A stretch of 64,000 bases of DNA from positions 33,211-97,210 of the forward strand of contig JAURNY010000003.1 in the NCBI GenBank assembly GCA_030829955.1. The letters run 5' to 3'. Positions 26,325-34,938 of the stretch are shown one piece after another. Positions within the stretch are counted from its first letter, which is position 1. The number at the start of each line of letters is the position of its first letter. A model generated the notes under the pieces. That model was not told where the DNA came from and searched no databases. It saw only the letters and a program-made list of their open reading frames with translations. Position numbers and translations under genes: made by a program. Source of the stretch: Gammaproteobacteria bacterium. Lineage in GTDB: Bacteria; Pseudomonadota; Gammaproteobacteria; Eutrophobiales; Eutrophobiaceae.

Positions 26325-27679
26325 TAATTACTCTTTAATAATGAATGTGTAATTTCTAGTAATTTCAATTTTCCTGAAGCAAAGTGAATTAAAGAATCAC
26401 GTTCACCAAAGTGATGTTCAATTACATTTCCTGTTGGATCATAATAAATGGATTGTTTGTTTAAGGAATCACTTATATATAATGCTGATGTAAATGGATA
26501 TGCAATTACAATATTAGCGCCAAATATTAATTTATAAGGGTTCTCATTATGATTTGCTAATGTGATAACACGTTTTGAATCAAGATTCTCAAGATACTCA
26601 AAATACTCCTTATCATACAATGGGTTATAGCCACGTTTGGTTTTAATAGTCAATTTAACAGATTTGCCAAATTGACTCTCTAAATTACTGGATAATTCAA
26701 TAATATCATTTATAAATTTAAATAAATTAGCAGGATTATGATAATTAGTTATTTGCCCGTTTCTTAGAGCTACTTCATCACTAAATGGAGAAGCATCAAA
26801 AACGACTAAATTAATACTATTTGTATTTATCTCTGTATATTCTGGCATGCACCATACAATAGGACCTACTACTTTAATATTATCACCGAGCCCAAGTTCC
26901 ATTAAATAATCTGCAAATGGTTTAGTCCAAACCCAATGCGTATCTGCCCTGATCCATTTCAAATTTGGGACATCAGTATCTAAAGGAGAGTCTTTGTAAT
27001 TAATTGGCTTCCATGCCTGAGCATACCAGATCATATGAGTATTCACATTTTGTAGTACTCGTGTAAAAAGCGATTGGTTCGTATAGCTTGAGCATGTTAA
27101 TACTATAGCTTGCAGTTTTTCTGATTCTGTCAACAATTCTGCTAATCTTGCGTACACAAATTCATGGGCTATAAGTAGTAATTCAGGATTATTTTTAGTT
27201 GCTCTATAACAAATAAAAAATAACGAGAGAAAATCTATAAAATATCGACACCGAAGTAAAAAACCTATTTTACTTTCACGCAACAATGAAACTAGAGGGT
27301 CAGTGCAGTAATTAAATTCATTATTACTGCTTTTAAATAAATTACTGCTTTTGATAAAATAATACTTATTTTCATTTAAAGGCTCTACTTGACCACTTTT
27401 ACAAAACTCGACGAAACGCGAATCGTCATTGTCCTGAAATAGATTTTCATCTCCAATGCCATAAACCAAGATGGCACCATTACTCATATCTGTTTTTTTT
27501 CTTATACTAACTATAGAGAATAAAACATAAGCCAAATGCTTTGTCATGTTAAGCAAATGTTTTAACGTTTGTTTAAAAGTAAAAGTAATGTTTCCATTAT
27601 CACAATTTAATATTGCATCATTTAAGTCGATAGAATCATTAATTTCAGAAAAAGATGAAACTTTATTGTCTTCTGTCAA
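26324..27679 (-). CDS. Polysaccharide biosynthesis PFTS-motif protein, start uncertain
   Basis: 451 residues from a TTG start at 27679. The family-defining motif is present as IAYPFTSALYISDSLNKQS (about 399-417), with HFGERDSL after it. Proteins of this group resemble capsule-type transferases of unknown reaction. A hydrophobic patch lies at about 148-164. The frame stays open for 66 codons upstream of the TTG, to the stop of the dioxygenase gene at 27881-27883, and the encoded stretch (for example NDIKERLIQKIVEISYQSYA) looks like protein, yet it has no ATG, GTG or TTG. The real start may be ATA or ATT near 27877-27872. The TTG has no good ribosome-binding site. Confidence 0.65.
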   Translation of the reverse strand: MTEDNKVSSFSEINDSIDLNDAILNCDNGNITFTFKQTLKHLLNMTKHLAYVLFSIVSIRKKTDMSNGAILVYGIGDENLFQDNDDSRFVEFCKSGQVEPLNENKYYFIKSSNLFKSSNNEFNYCTDPLVSLLRESKIGFLLRCRYFIDFLSLFFICYRATKNNPELLLIAHEFVYARLAELLTESEKLQAIVLTCSSYTNQSLFTRVLQNVNTHMIWYAQAWKPINYKDSPLDTDVPNLKWIRADTHWVWTKPFADYLMELGLGDNIKVVGPIVWCMPEYTEINTNSINLVVFDASPFSDEVALRNGQITNYHNPANLFKFINDIIELSSNLESQFGKSVKLTIKTKRGYNPLYDKEYFEYLENLDSKRVITLANHNENPYKLIFGANIVIAYPFTSALYISDSLNKQSIYYDPTGNVIEHHFGERDSLIHFASGKLKLLEITHSLLKSN

Positions 27680-27880
27680 AATACACTTAATTTTTCTAGC
27701 GTACGACTGATAACTAATTTCTACTATTTTTTGTATTAATCGTTCTTTAATATCATTTGTAGAAAAACAATGGACTGAAACTTCAAGTCTATTAATAGAA
27801 CTATGTACTTTCGAAATACTATTTTCGAAAGCTTGATTGCAATGATTAGAATTTATAGTTTGAATAATAAAAATTATCGA
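27680..27880 (-). other. Open in-frame coding-like stretch upstream of the PFTS-motif gene
   Basis: The 201 bases hold no standard start codon in the frame of the downstream gene and no stop either. I read them as a probable N-terminal extension of the PFTS-motif protein using an ATA or ATT start, or as an N-terminus whose start codon has been lost. The reading frame is also the frame of the upstream dioxygenase, separated only by its TAA. No terminator or palindrome is evident, so the two genes should be cotranscribed. Confidence 0.45.
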
Positions 27881-28774
27881 TTAAAAATCAGGCTTAAATT
27901 TAATAGCCTTATTTAAACTGTTATTAATATAATCCGGCCAATTAGAATTTTTAATGTAAGTTTTTATATCATCAGGGTCGTCATATACTGATGTCATATG
28001 ATGACCAGTTGTAAAATTTAAATGCATGATTTTTCTTGAGTTTCCTTGTTGATAATTACCACAATGAAAACCACTAGTATCAAAGATATATAACGTTCCT
28101 TTTTTACCTGTGAAATGAACTCTATTAGAATAAGATTTTACTAGCTCCATCGATTTTTCAACTGGCATTTGTATCCCATGACGTAAAAATGAACGTTTAT
28201 GTGAACCCGGAACATACTCTGTATGTGTATCATTCATAGAAATATCAGATACATTTAAGATAATCGATACTTGATGAAGATGGTCAACATGCATGTTTCC
28301 ATTGTTTATTTTATTTACTCCTTTATAGTCAACTTTCATTATTCTGGGTTGGTTTCTAAAATAATGTTGTCTTTTATAGTATCCATATAGAATTGAATGT
28401 ATTTCATCATCAAACAATAGCGAAGAAAGTTTCTCATCTAATAATGAAATATATGCTGAAATTTGCATTCCACCTGCTACATATTCATTTTTTTTAAGTT
28501 CTTTAATTGAAAATCTTCTATTAGGATTTTGAAAATCACTTTCGACAATAACATTGTTATGTTCTTCTATTTTTTTGAAATACGCATCATCGAGATATTT
28601 TGCAACGTCAAGAAACCTATCACACTCTAGTTTCAAAAAGCCATTTTCGTTAAATTCTTCAATTTTTTTTCTAACTTTGTTATTTATACTTAGAGGTCTA
28701 ATAGCAGGAGTTTTATATTTGGCAATTGCATAGCAATCTTTTATGAAACGTTTACTATTTTTTATGATTTCCAT
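27881..28774 (-). CDS. Phytanoyl-CoA dioxygenase (PhyH) family 2-oxoglutarate/Fe(II) oxygenase
   Basis: 297 residues. The iron-binding facial triad is visible as NMHVDHLHQV (His-x-Asp, about 178-187) and SGFHCGNYQQGNSRKIMHLNF (distal His and the 2-oxoglutarate Arg, about 234-254); YVPGSHKRSFLRHG fits the PhyH strand pattern. PhyH-type oxygenases hydroxylate small molecules, including sugars or acyl chains, in surface-glycan loci. It follows the CBS-aminotransferase gene by 17 bp. A second family member is at 36.5-37.7 kb. Substrate unknown. Confidence 0.8.
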   Translation of the reverse strand: MEIIKNSKRFIKDCYAIAKYKTPAIRPLSINNKVRKKIEEFNENGFLKLECDRFLDVAKYLDDAYFKKIEEHNNVIVESDFQNPNRRFSIKELKKNEYVAGGMQISAYISLLDEKLSSLLFDDEIHSILYGYYKRQHYFRNQPRIMKVDYKGVNKINNGNMHVDHLHQVSIILNVSDISMNDTHTEYVPGSHKRSFLRHGIQMPVEKSMELVKSYSNRVHFTGKKGTLYIFDTSGFHCGNYQQGNSRKIMHLNFTTGHHMTSVYDDPDDIKTYIKNSNWPDYINNSLNKAIKFKPDF

Positions 28775-28791
28775 AAATAAAAAATATAGAA

Positions 28792-30234
28792 TTAGTAATT
28801 GATTGATTGTTTGATTGTGCTACATATTTTTTCAATATCTATATCTCGTAATTCAGGTGAACTTGGTAAACTAAGACCGGTTGAAGAAATATACTCTGAG
28901 TTAGGCAATGATTGTCCTGTATTATAGACAGGCTGTTTATGAACTGGCGGGAATACTGGTCTTGAGTCTATTTTAACCTCGCGAAGTTGCAACATCAGAT
29001 TCTCAGCAGAAATACCTGCAATATCTGGATCAATCAATATTGTATAAAGCCAATAAACATTTGACACATGCGGCAACTCAACTGGTAATGTTATACCAGG
29101 TAAATTACCCAGATATTGTTTATATTTACTTGCAATATCTTTTTTCCTTTCCAGTATATTTTCAAGTTTAGACATTTGAGCAACACCAATAGCTGCCTGC
29201 AAATTTGTCATTCGATAATTATATCCTATAACCTCATGCCAATATCTTTTTTCAGGCGTCATGCCGTGATCACGTAACAATCTACATTTATCAGCAAACT
29301 CTTTATTATTAGTAACTATCATACCCCCTTCCCCAGTAGTAATAATCTTATTACCAAAAAAACTATATACTCCCATATTTCCTAATGAGCCTGTTGGTTG
29401 ATTCTTATAGGTTGAGCCCTGTGCTTCTGCGACATCTTCAATTACAACAAGATTAAATTCTTTGGCTATGGCGTTAATCCCATCCATTTCTGCAGGATGA
29501 CCATATAAGTGGACTGGAATAATTGCTTTAGTTTTTTTTGTGATTGATCCACGTATTTGTGCCAGACAGATATTCCATGTGGATTTGTCTACGTCTACAA
29601 AAACTGGTTTTGCACCCGTATATGTAACAGCATTTGCAGTAGATATGAATGTCAATGATGGAACAATCACTTCATCACCTTCGCCCACTCCAGCAGCTAA
29701 CAATGATAAATGTAAGCCTGTTGTTGCTGAACTACAGGCTACTGCATATTGACAATTTGTAGAATCAGCCATCAACTCTTCAAATTTCGTGACAAATGGA
29801 CCGCCAGAGGATACCCAACCAGTTATGATGCATTCACTGACTAACTGAAGTTCTTCGTCATCTAATAATGGTTTAGCAACTGCAATATGTCTGCGTTTAT
29901 CGTACAGATGAAAATCTATTACTTTTTGCTCGCTATCCAGGACTGGTATTAGTCGAATTTTGTCACTAAATAATTGTGATATTTCTTCAATAGAATTTGA
30001 CTCATGTGCAACAATAGCTTCCTTAAACGGTATGACATTTATGTTTGATTGAAGTCCATGTCCTTCTAATAAGGCTCTACGTATGTCTCCGTCTGTTAAT
30101 ACGCGTTGAAATTTGCCTTTCGAATTAGTTACAAAAGTTGCGCCGATTTCACCTCTACCAATTGCCTGCATTGCCTGCTGTATAGTGCAAGTTGATAATA
30201 CTGAAATATCTAAAATGATATTTTTATTAGTCAT
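28792..30234 (-). CDS. CBS-domain pair fused to a DegT/DnrJ/EryC1 aminotransferase
   Basis: 480 residues. Residues ~1-118 form two CBS repeats (SVLSTCTIQQAMQAIGRGEI and VLTDGDIRRALLEGHG, then AIVAHESNSIEEISQLFS and LIPVLD). Residues ~120-480 are a complete PLP sugar aminotransferase: GPFVTKFEELMA, ACSSATTGLHL, EDVAEAQG and SFFGNKIITTGEGG with the Schiff-base Lys296. CBS domains sense adenine nucleotides, so the enzyme may be regulated by energy state; that is inference. It would transaminate an NDP-keto-sugar ahead of the NeuB-type synthases in the next genes. It begins 3 bp after the TIM-barrel gene. Confidence 0.88.
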   Translation of the reverse strand: MTNKNIILDISVLSTCTIQQAMQAIGRGEIGATFVTNSKGKFQRVLTDGDIRRALLEGHGLQSNINVIPFKEAIVAHESNSIEEISQLFSDKIRLIPVLDSEQKVIDFHLYDKRRHIAVAKPLLDDEELQLVSECIITGWVSSGGPFVTKFEELMADSTNCQYAVACSSATTGLHLSLLAAGVGEGDEVIVPSLTFISTANAVTYTGAKPVFVDVDKSTWNICLAQIRGSITKKTKAIIPVHLYGHPAEMDGINAIAKEFNLVVIEDVAEAQGSTYKNQPTGSLGNMGVYSFFGNKIITTGEGGMIVTNNKEFADKCRLLRDHGMTPEKRYWHEVIGYNYRMTNLQAAIGVAQMSKLENILERKKDIASKYKQYLGNLPGITLPVELPHVSNVYWLYTILIDPDIAGISAENLMLQLREVKIDSRPVFPPVHKQPVYNTGQSLPNSEYISSTGLSLPSSPELRDIDIEKICSTIKQSINY

Positions 30235-30237
30235 ATA

Positions 30238-31092
30238 TTACTTACTTAAATTGGACAATAAGGCAATGCTTGATTTTACACTCTGAAGGCCATCATAGAC
30301 TTCCAAAGTCAAAGTTCTACCTTTTAAATTATTGTTTTTCAATACCGCTTGAATTTCATGTTCATTAGAAATCCCATGATTCTGATCATGTTTGCCATCG
30401 TTTCCACTGATATGCAAATAATCAGTTAGCGAGATTAATTTATTTGCTTCTTCTTGAAAATTTAGGGCTAACGTATTGGTGCTTACCTTGAGATGAGCAA
30501 GATCAAGCAAAAGCTTAAAATCCAGATACTCTTTTAATTCTTCATAAGTTGAATAATCCGTTAACAAAAAAGGATTATTGCTTTTATAAGTTTGATAGTT
30601 AGTGCTTGAAAGCACATTATTTTCTACATAAAGTTGAACTTTATCTTCTGCATGATCCAATAATTTTTCCCAAGCATATTTAAATCTTTGCAATGCTTTT
30701 TCTCTTGAATTTAGAGTTCTATACTTAATTTCTTTCCCTGCTTCATGTGCAGAAAAATCCATTAAAAATCCAGCATGTACCCCATACTTATCGCATTTAA
30801 GCTGCTTACATATATCAATTGCTGATTGACAATGTTTAATGCTTTTATCATAAGTCGCGTCATCCAAAGATGCCAAATTAAGCATAAAATGTTTTTTCGG
30901 CGGCGGGAAATAATTATGAACAAGATAATTTAAGCCATATTTATCTCGTAAATGAAAAAGATCATTTACGTAATCCTTATAATAATTAGTGCCACCCGTT
31001 AACTCGATATTTTTTATATCAGAAGATGCTAATTGCTCTACAGAATCTTTGATTAAATTGGACCTTATCGAACTTGATGAAACGTAAATCAC
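30238..31092 (-). CDS. Xylose isomerase-like TIM-barrel sugar isomerase/epimerase family protein
   Basis: 284 residues, AP-endonuclease-2/xylose isomerase-like barrel. Metal-ligand positions are visible: VHNYFPPP (about 38-45), GVHAGF (about 104-109), VENNVLSS, LLDLAHLKVS (about 197-206), HISGNDGKHDQNHG (about 232-245) and LEVYDG at the end. Its GTG start overlaps the stop of the NeuB-type gene (GTGA) with CGGA upstream as ribosome-binding site. Placed between an aminotransferase and a NeuB-type gene, it may isomerise or epimerise the sugar before condensation with PEP. Substrate unknown. Confidence 0.75.
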   Translation of the reverse strand: MIYVSSSSIRSNLIKDSVEQLASSDIKNIELTGGTNYYKDYVNDLFHLRDKYGLNYLVHNYFPPPKKHFMLNLASLDDATYDKSIKHCQSAIDICKQLKCDKYGVHAGFLMDFSAHEAGKEIKYRTLNSREKALQRFKYAWEKLLDHAEDKVQLYVENNVLSSTNYQTYKSNNPFLLTDYSTYEELKEYLDFKLLLDLAHLKVSTNTLALNFQEEANKLISLTDYLHISGNDGKHDQNHGISNEHEIQAVLKNNNLKGRTLTLEVYDGLQSVKSSIALLSNLSK

Positions 31093-32168
31093 TTTTGTTT
31101 TTCCGAGGTTAATTTATCAAAATCAAGTAACGTATCTGCTTTTATATTTTCCCTGGCATGCATGCCTATCACTTGATTTATTTTTGCAGGTAATATACCT
31201 GAAGCCGGCCTTTTAAATGTGATATTGTCGAAACTGATTTTATCCCCAGCTGTAATATCTGTCTTTGCAACAATACTGCGACGCATACCAATTGCATTTT
31301 TCTTTTCGATAACGCATGGTTCTTTTATTCCAGAACCTAATGCTAATTCAGTATCCCTAATGGCATTTACTAAATTTCTAAACTCTTCAACGTTTGCTGA
31401 AGTTGTCTGATCAGGCCCAGGCAAAGACTTGTCCACGGTAAAATGTTTTTCTATAACTGTAGCGCCCAGTGCAACAGCTGCTATAGATGTTGTATTTCCA
31501 TCTGTATGATCTGAATATCCTACTTGTACATTAAATTGTTCAGACATAGTGGTAATTGTTTTTAAATTTGCATCACTTAATGCCGAAGGATAATTTGTAG
31601 TACATTGCAGCAATATTACATCTTTATTTCCAGTTGCGAGAAATGAATCAAGTGTAGTTTGGATTTCAGATATATTTGCCATTCCAGTAGAAAGAATAAC
31701 TGGCTTTCCCCTATGAGCAACATATTGTGCGAAATAAGGTTCAGCTGCATGAATAGAAGCTAGTTTGTAGGCAGAAACATTCAATTCTTCGAGATAGTCA
31801 ACATCCTCTACATTATAAGGGGTTGACATAAATACAATATTCTCCTTATTACAACATTCAATTATTTTTTCATAAGCAGAGATAGGTAATTCTAATTTTC
31901 GTAACATATCTATCTGACTTTCTGAAGCATCAGTAACTTTAAGTTGATAGTCTGCTTTAGGTGCACTTTCCATTACTACCCTTTCCGCTTTAAAGGTTTG
32001 GAATTTTACACAATTTGCACCACAACTAGCTGCCTCGTGTATCATTTCTATTGCGAGATCTACATCCCCATTATGATTAACACCTATCTCGGCAATGATA
32101 AAAACAGGATGATCTGTACCTATTAAATAGTTATCTATTTTTATAGTAGATGAGCAACTAGATGTCAT
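31089..32168 (-). CDS. NeuB/LegI family nonulosonic acid synthase with SAF domain
   Basis: 359 residues. N-terminal TIM barrel with IIAEIGVNHNGD (about 25-36), CVKFQTFKAERV, STPYNVEDVDYL (about 114-125), LQCTTNYPS (about 187-195), VGYSDHTDGN and IEKHFTVDKSLPGPDQTTS (about 238-256), then a C-terminal SAF/antifreeze-like domain (RRSIVAKTDITAGDKI onward). It condenses phosphoenolpyruvate with a 6-carbon N-acyl sugar to give a nine-carbon acid such as legionaminic or pseudaminic acid. Overlaps the SpsF-like gene by 11 bp and the TIM-barrel gene by 4 bp. One of three such synthases in the window. Confidence 0.88.
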   Translation of the reverse strand: MTSSCSSTIKIDNYLIGTDHPVFIIAEIGVNHNGDVDLAIEMIHEAASCGANCVKFQTFKAERVVMESAPKADYQLKVTDASESQIDMLRKLELPISAYEKIIECCNKENIVFMSTPYNVEDVDYLEELNVSAYKLASIHAAEPYFAQYVAHRGKPVILSTGMANISEIQTTLDSFLATGNKDVILLQCTTNYPSALSDANLKTITTMSEQFNVQVGYSDHTDGNTTSIAAVALGATVIEKHFTVDKSLPGPDQTTSANVEEFRNLVNAIRDTELALGSGIKEPCVIEKKNAIGMRRSIVAKTDITAGDKISFDNITFKRPASGILPAKINQVIGMHARENIKADTLLDFDKLTSEKQK

Positions 32169-32904
32169 TCTTAACTTTTATTGGAATGCCTGGCTTTTGC
32201 AAGACATCGGCATTTATAGCAGGAATATCGGGGTTGTTTTTACAAAGATTTACTATTTCCGATAATGGAAATACCTGACCTGACGTATAAAGTTCATCAA
32301 AAACTCTTGTGACCATCGCAAAGTCTTCTGGTGTATCTACTGTCAATCTCAAGTCAGACCAATATACACTTTCGTCATCAACATGAAGAGCATCCCATTT
32401 GAATTGTCCCGTATCCATAAAATACCCATGCCAGACTTCTGTATCTGCCTCATTTTTTATATCACATGCCTTATCAAGAGCAGCTTTTGATATTGCATAA
32501 GAAAATACACCCCAAGGCAATCCCTCAATTTTGGTAAAATCATTTTTATGTTTAATATGGTGTTCATAAAGCTTATCAATATATACCGGATCAACAAACG
32601 GATTGTCTGCTGTACAGTTAATAATTGTTTCAACACCATAATATTCTGCTGCATTTCTCAGACGCAAAAGCACATCTTCTGGACTACCACGGAAGGACTT
32701 TACATTTTCTTGTTTTGCGATTTCGACTAGAGGATCATCTTGTTCTATCGTAGAAGTACAAATAATTATTTCATCTGGAATAGTTGCTAATTTCAGCCGA
32801 TCTAGCATGTGCTTAATCATTGGGGCCCCATGAATAGGTTTAATGACTTTCATGGGCAAACGCGTAGATTTTAGCCGTGCTGTAATTAAAATTGCTGATT
32901 TCAT
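32158..32904 (-). CDS. SpsF-like cytidylyltransferase
   Basis: 248 residues. ILITARLKSTRLPMKV carries the nucleotide-binding loop of the KdsB/NeuA/SpsF group; FRGSPEDVLLRLRNAAEYY and INCTADNPFVDP (about 94-105) are SpsF signatures, and LRLTVDTPEDFAMV has the late Asp. SpsF homologues are encoded beside SpsE (NeuB-type) genes in spore-coat and flagellin glycosylation loci. It likely activates the acid made by the adjacent synthase with CMP. Overlaps both flanking synthase genes, so all three are coupled. Confidence 0.8.
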   Translation of the reverse strand: MKSAILITARLKSTRLPMKVIKPIHGAPMIKHMLDRLKLATIPDEIIICTSTIEQDDPLVEIAKQENVKSFRGSPEDVLLRLRNAAEYYGVETIINCTADNPFVDPVYIDKLYEHHIKHKNDFTKIEGLPWGVFSYAISKAALDKACDIKNEADTEVWHGYFMDTGQFKWDALHVDDESVYWSDLRLTVDTPEDFAMVTRVFDELYTSGQVFPLSEIVNLCKNNPDIPAINADVLQKPGIPIKVKNDI

Positions 32905-33896
32905 GTAAAATCCTTTTCCGTGATTGTTTGATACGCCTTGATCTCACAAGTAATAATTTTTCCTATTATCAAATCAAGCTTCTCAGGTGAATAACCTAAT
33001 TCCTGAGCCCTCATAAAAGCAAGGTCATCAGTTGTTAAAATATGTCCTTTATCAAGATCCCGTGAAGCGACAATACTTTTTTTCTGAAATTCACGATATT
33101 TATTCTCTTCTTCTGAAAAAGGCCTTGGTGTTGAAAGCCCTTTCGCAGTATCAATGATTCTTACCATATCAACAAATGCAATAAATTCGTCAGGATTCAA
33201 GGCTGATTCATGGTCAATTCCTTTCAGACTGCGGTCATGAGTTAAATGTTTCTCTAATATAGTAACCCCCATACCTAAACTTGATGCTGGCAGCCAATAA
33301 GCTGCATCTGAATCAGCATCTGAGTGATCCTGGTAGCCAATTGGAAGACCAAAAAGATAACTCATAGTTTGCATGTAACTCATATTTACACTTTCTGGTT
33401 TGGTTGGAAAACTTTGATGCCCATACATCAAAGTAACTGGTGATGAAGATGTATCTGAGATAATCTCTAGTGCATTTTGTATTTCCTGTATTGATGAAGC
33501 GCCAATACTCAGATTAATAGGTTTATTTGTTGCTGCTACCTTTTTCAGCACGAGCGGGTTAGAAAGATCTGATGAGTTTATTTTAAATCCATCAACACCA
33601 AGGCCAGAGATAAACTCAATACTCGAATGCTCATAGACACATACATATATATCCAGGTCAGGATATTTAGATCTTGAATAATTTACCAACGATTTCCACT
33701 CTTCCTGATCGAATTCCAGCTTCTCGAGCAATTGAAATTCTTTACGTTGTGGCGACATCATTTGTTTCAGGTTCCATATTTGCAACTGCACAGCATCAGC
33801 GCCTGCCTCTACAGACGCGTCAATAATAACCTTGGCAAGGTTGATATCACCTTCATGCGAACATGCCATCTCAGCAATTACGTATGTGTAATTCAT
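32901..33896 (-). CDS. Divergent NeuB/SpsE-type synthase
   Basis: About 331 residues. Barrel motifs are altered: EMACSHEGD replaces the usual E(L/I)xxNHNGD, and IGYQDHSDAD replaces GYSDHT, but DAVQLQIWNLKQM, KINSSDLSN, ILEKHLTHDRSLKGIDHESAL and a C-terminal SAF-like stretch (KKSIVASRDLDKGHIL) are kept. Because the substrate-binding loops differ, this may use another aldose or act in a different condensation. I use the ATG at 33896, since the TTG at 33905 would add only three residues and overlap the SGNH gene. Second of the three NeuB-type genes. Confidence 0.8.
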   Translation of the reverse strand: MNYTYVIAEMACSHEGDINLAKVIIDASVEAGADAVQLQIWNLKQMMSPQRKEFQLLEKLEFDQEEWKSLVNYSRSKYPDLDIYVCVYEHSSIEFISGLGVDGFKINSSDLSNPLVLKKVAATNKPINLSIGASSIQEIQNALEIISDTSSSPVTLMYGHQSFPTKPESVNMSYMQTMSYLFGLPIGYQDHSDADSDAAYWLPASSLGMGVTILEKHLTHDRSLKGIDHESALNPDEFIAFVDMVRIIDTAKGLSTPRPFSEEENKYREFQKKSIVASRDLDKGHILTTDDLAFMRAQELGYSPEKLDLIIGKIITCEIKAYQTITEKDFT

Positions 33897-33898
33897 AC

Positions 33899-34585
33899 TT
33901 AACAAGTATTGGTTATTGATTTAATTAATGATTGGGCAATTATTTTATGGCCTTCGCTATTAATATGTAAATTATCCTGGTTAAAGGCACTCGCTTCATT
34001 AAGCGAGTTACATACCGGAATAAAGCCATCAGAAAACACTTCAGATGCAATATCATTATATTCTTTCATTTTCTTCATAACGCCTGGCCGCGCTGCCTCG
34101 TACTTTTCATTTGCACTGATTTCTATAAATAATACTTTTGAAGTATCAAAGATTAGATTTAGCTTGTTAAGTGTTTTTCTAAATGATTTTTTTGAAACTC
34201 TACTTTTATTTCTAATTCTTATGAGTCTTGGGTTATATACATGTCTTTTAACAAATCTAAAAAACCTGCCTGTAAGTTGCTGCAATATAGACTTCTGTAA
34301 TTCACTAAATGCTTCTGGACGACAATCATTAATACCAGCATGTATTATAATGAATTCCGGCTGCCAATCACTTAAATAAGGTATTGCCTGGTTGGCAAGG
34401 CTTTCTACCGTCATATAACCACAAGAAAGTTGCCAAAAAGTAGCATCTTTAAAAATATTTCTTAAGATATAAGGATAAGTCTGCTCTAATGTAACTGCTG
34501 AATTAACAGGTATACTTCGCGGGTTAGCTATAGAATCAGTAAGTATTAATATTTTCATTTTTAGATTTGGTGCCTTGTCATGCAT
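33899..34585 (-). CDS. SGNH/GDSL-family hydrolase
   Basis: 228 residues. Block I is ILILTDSIANPRS (Ser of the TDS variant, about 12-24), block III IIIHAGINDCRPE (about 74-86) and block V DNLHINSEGHKII (Asp-x-x-His, about 204-216), so the catalytic set is complete. No signal peptide, so cytoplasmic. The ATG at 34585 is preceded by AAGGA at good spacing, which supports it over the second Met. SGNH enzymes in such loci remove or transfer acyl groups. Its partner could be the acyl-carrier-like protein encoded 10 bp upstream. Confidence 0.8.
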   Translation of the reverse strand: MHDKAPNLKMKILILTDSIANPRSIPVNSAVTLEQTYPYILRNIFKDATFWQLSCGYMTVESLANQAIPYLSDWQPEFIIIHAGINDCRPEAFSELQKSILQQLTGRFFRFVKRHVYNPRLIRIRNKSRVSKKSFRKTLNKLNLIFDTSKVLFIEISANEKYEAARPGVMKKMKEYNDIASEVFSDGFIPVCNSLNEASAFNQDNLHINSEGHKIIAQSLIKSITNTC

Positions 34586-34595
34586 TCCTTTTCAA

Positions 34596-34841
34596 TCATC
34601 TTTTGTGAGCTATAATTGTCGCTCTAATAATTTTATAACTAATTAATGTATCTCTTTCATCTATAGAAAATTGAATATCGAATTCTTTCTCAATACGCTC
34701 AATAATTAATCGATGCTTAATCCCCTTCCAGTTACATAAAGATCTAACAGACGCACTATTATCAATTTCCATTATTGACATCTCTAATACATCTGAAATT
34801 ATTTCTTTCAGAAGTATATCTATATTTTCAGGCTGTTCCAC
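34596..34841 (-). CDS. Acyl-carrier-protein-like protein lacking the phosphopantetheine serine
   Basis: 81 residues from a GTG start, the usual ACP length. The helical pattern aligns without gaps to ACP: DILLKEIISDVLEM, NSASVRSL, then RLIIERIEKEFDIQFSIDE in place of helix II. At the attachment site the ACP sequence DSL is KGI (Lys39-Gly40-Ile41), so the Ser that carries phosphopantetheine is absent. It therefore cannot be a normal acyl carrier; it may be an adaptor, a degenerate copy or an altered carrier. It lies just before an SGNH hydrolase gene. No ribosome-binding site is evident before the GTG. Confidence 0.6.
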   Translation of the reverse strand: MEQPENIDILLKEIISDVLEMSIMEIDNSASVRSLCNWKGIKHRLIIERIEKEFDIQFSIDERDTLISYKIIRATIIAHKR

Positions 34842-34938
34842 GTGATGATGAGATGCTTAATGCAAAATGGTTAGTAATTGAAGCGTTATTGTTAATATTA
34901 TTATTTGTGCATTGTTATTATAAAAATTTACATTCATG

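Noticed and set aside
33909..34379. Plus-strand ORF of 156 codons over the SGNH gene
   Set aside because: Mirror of the coding strand; the minus frame has all catalytic motifs.
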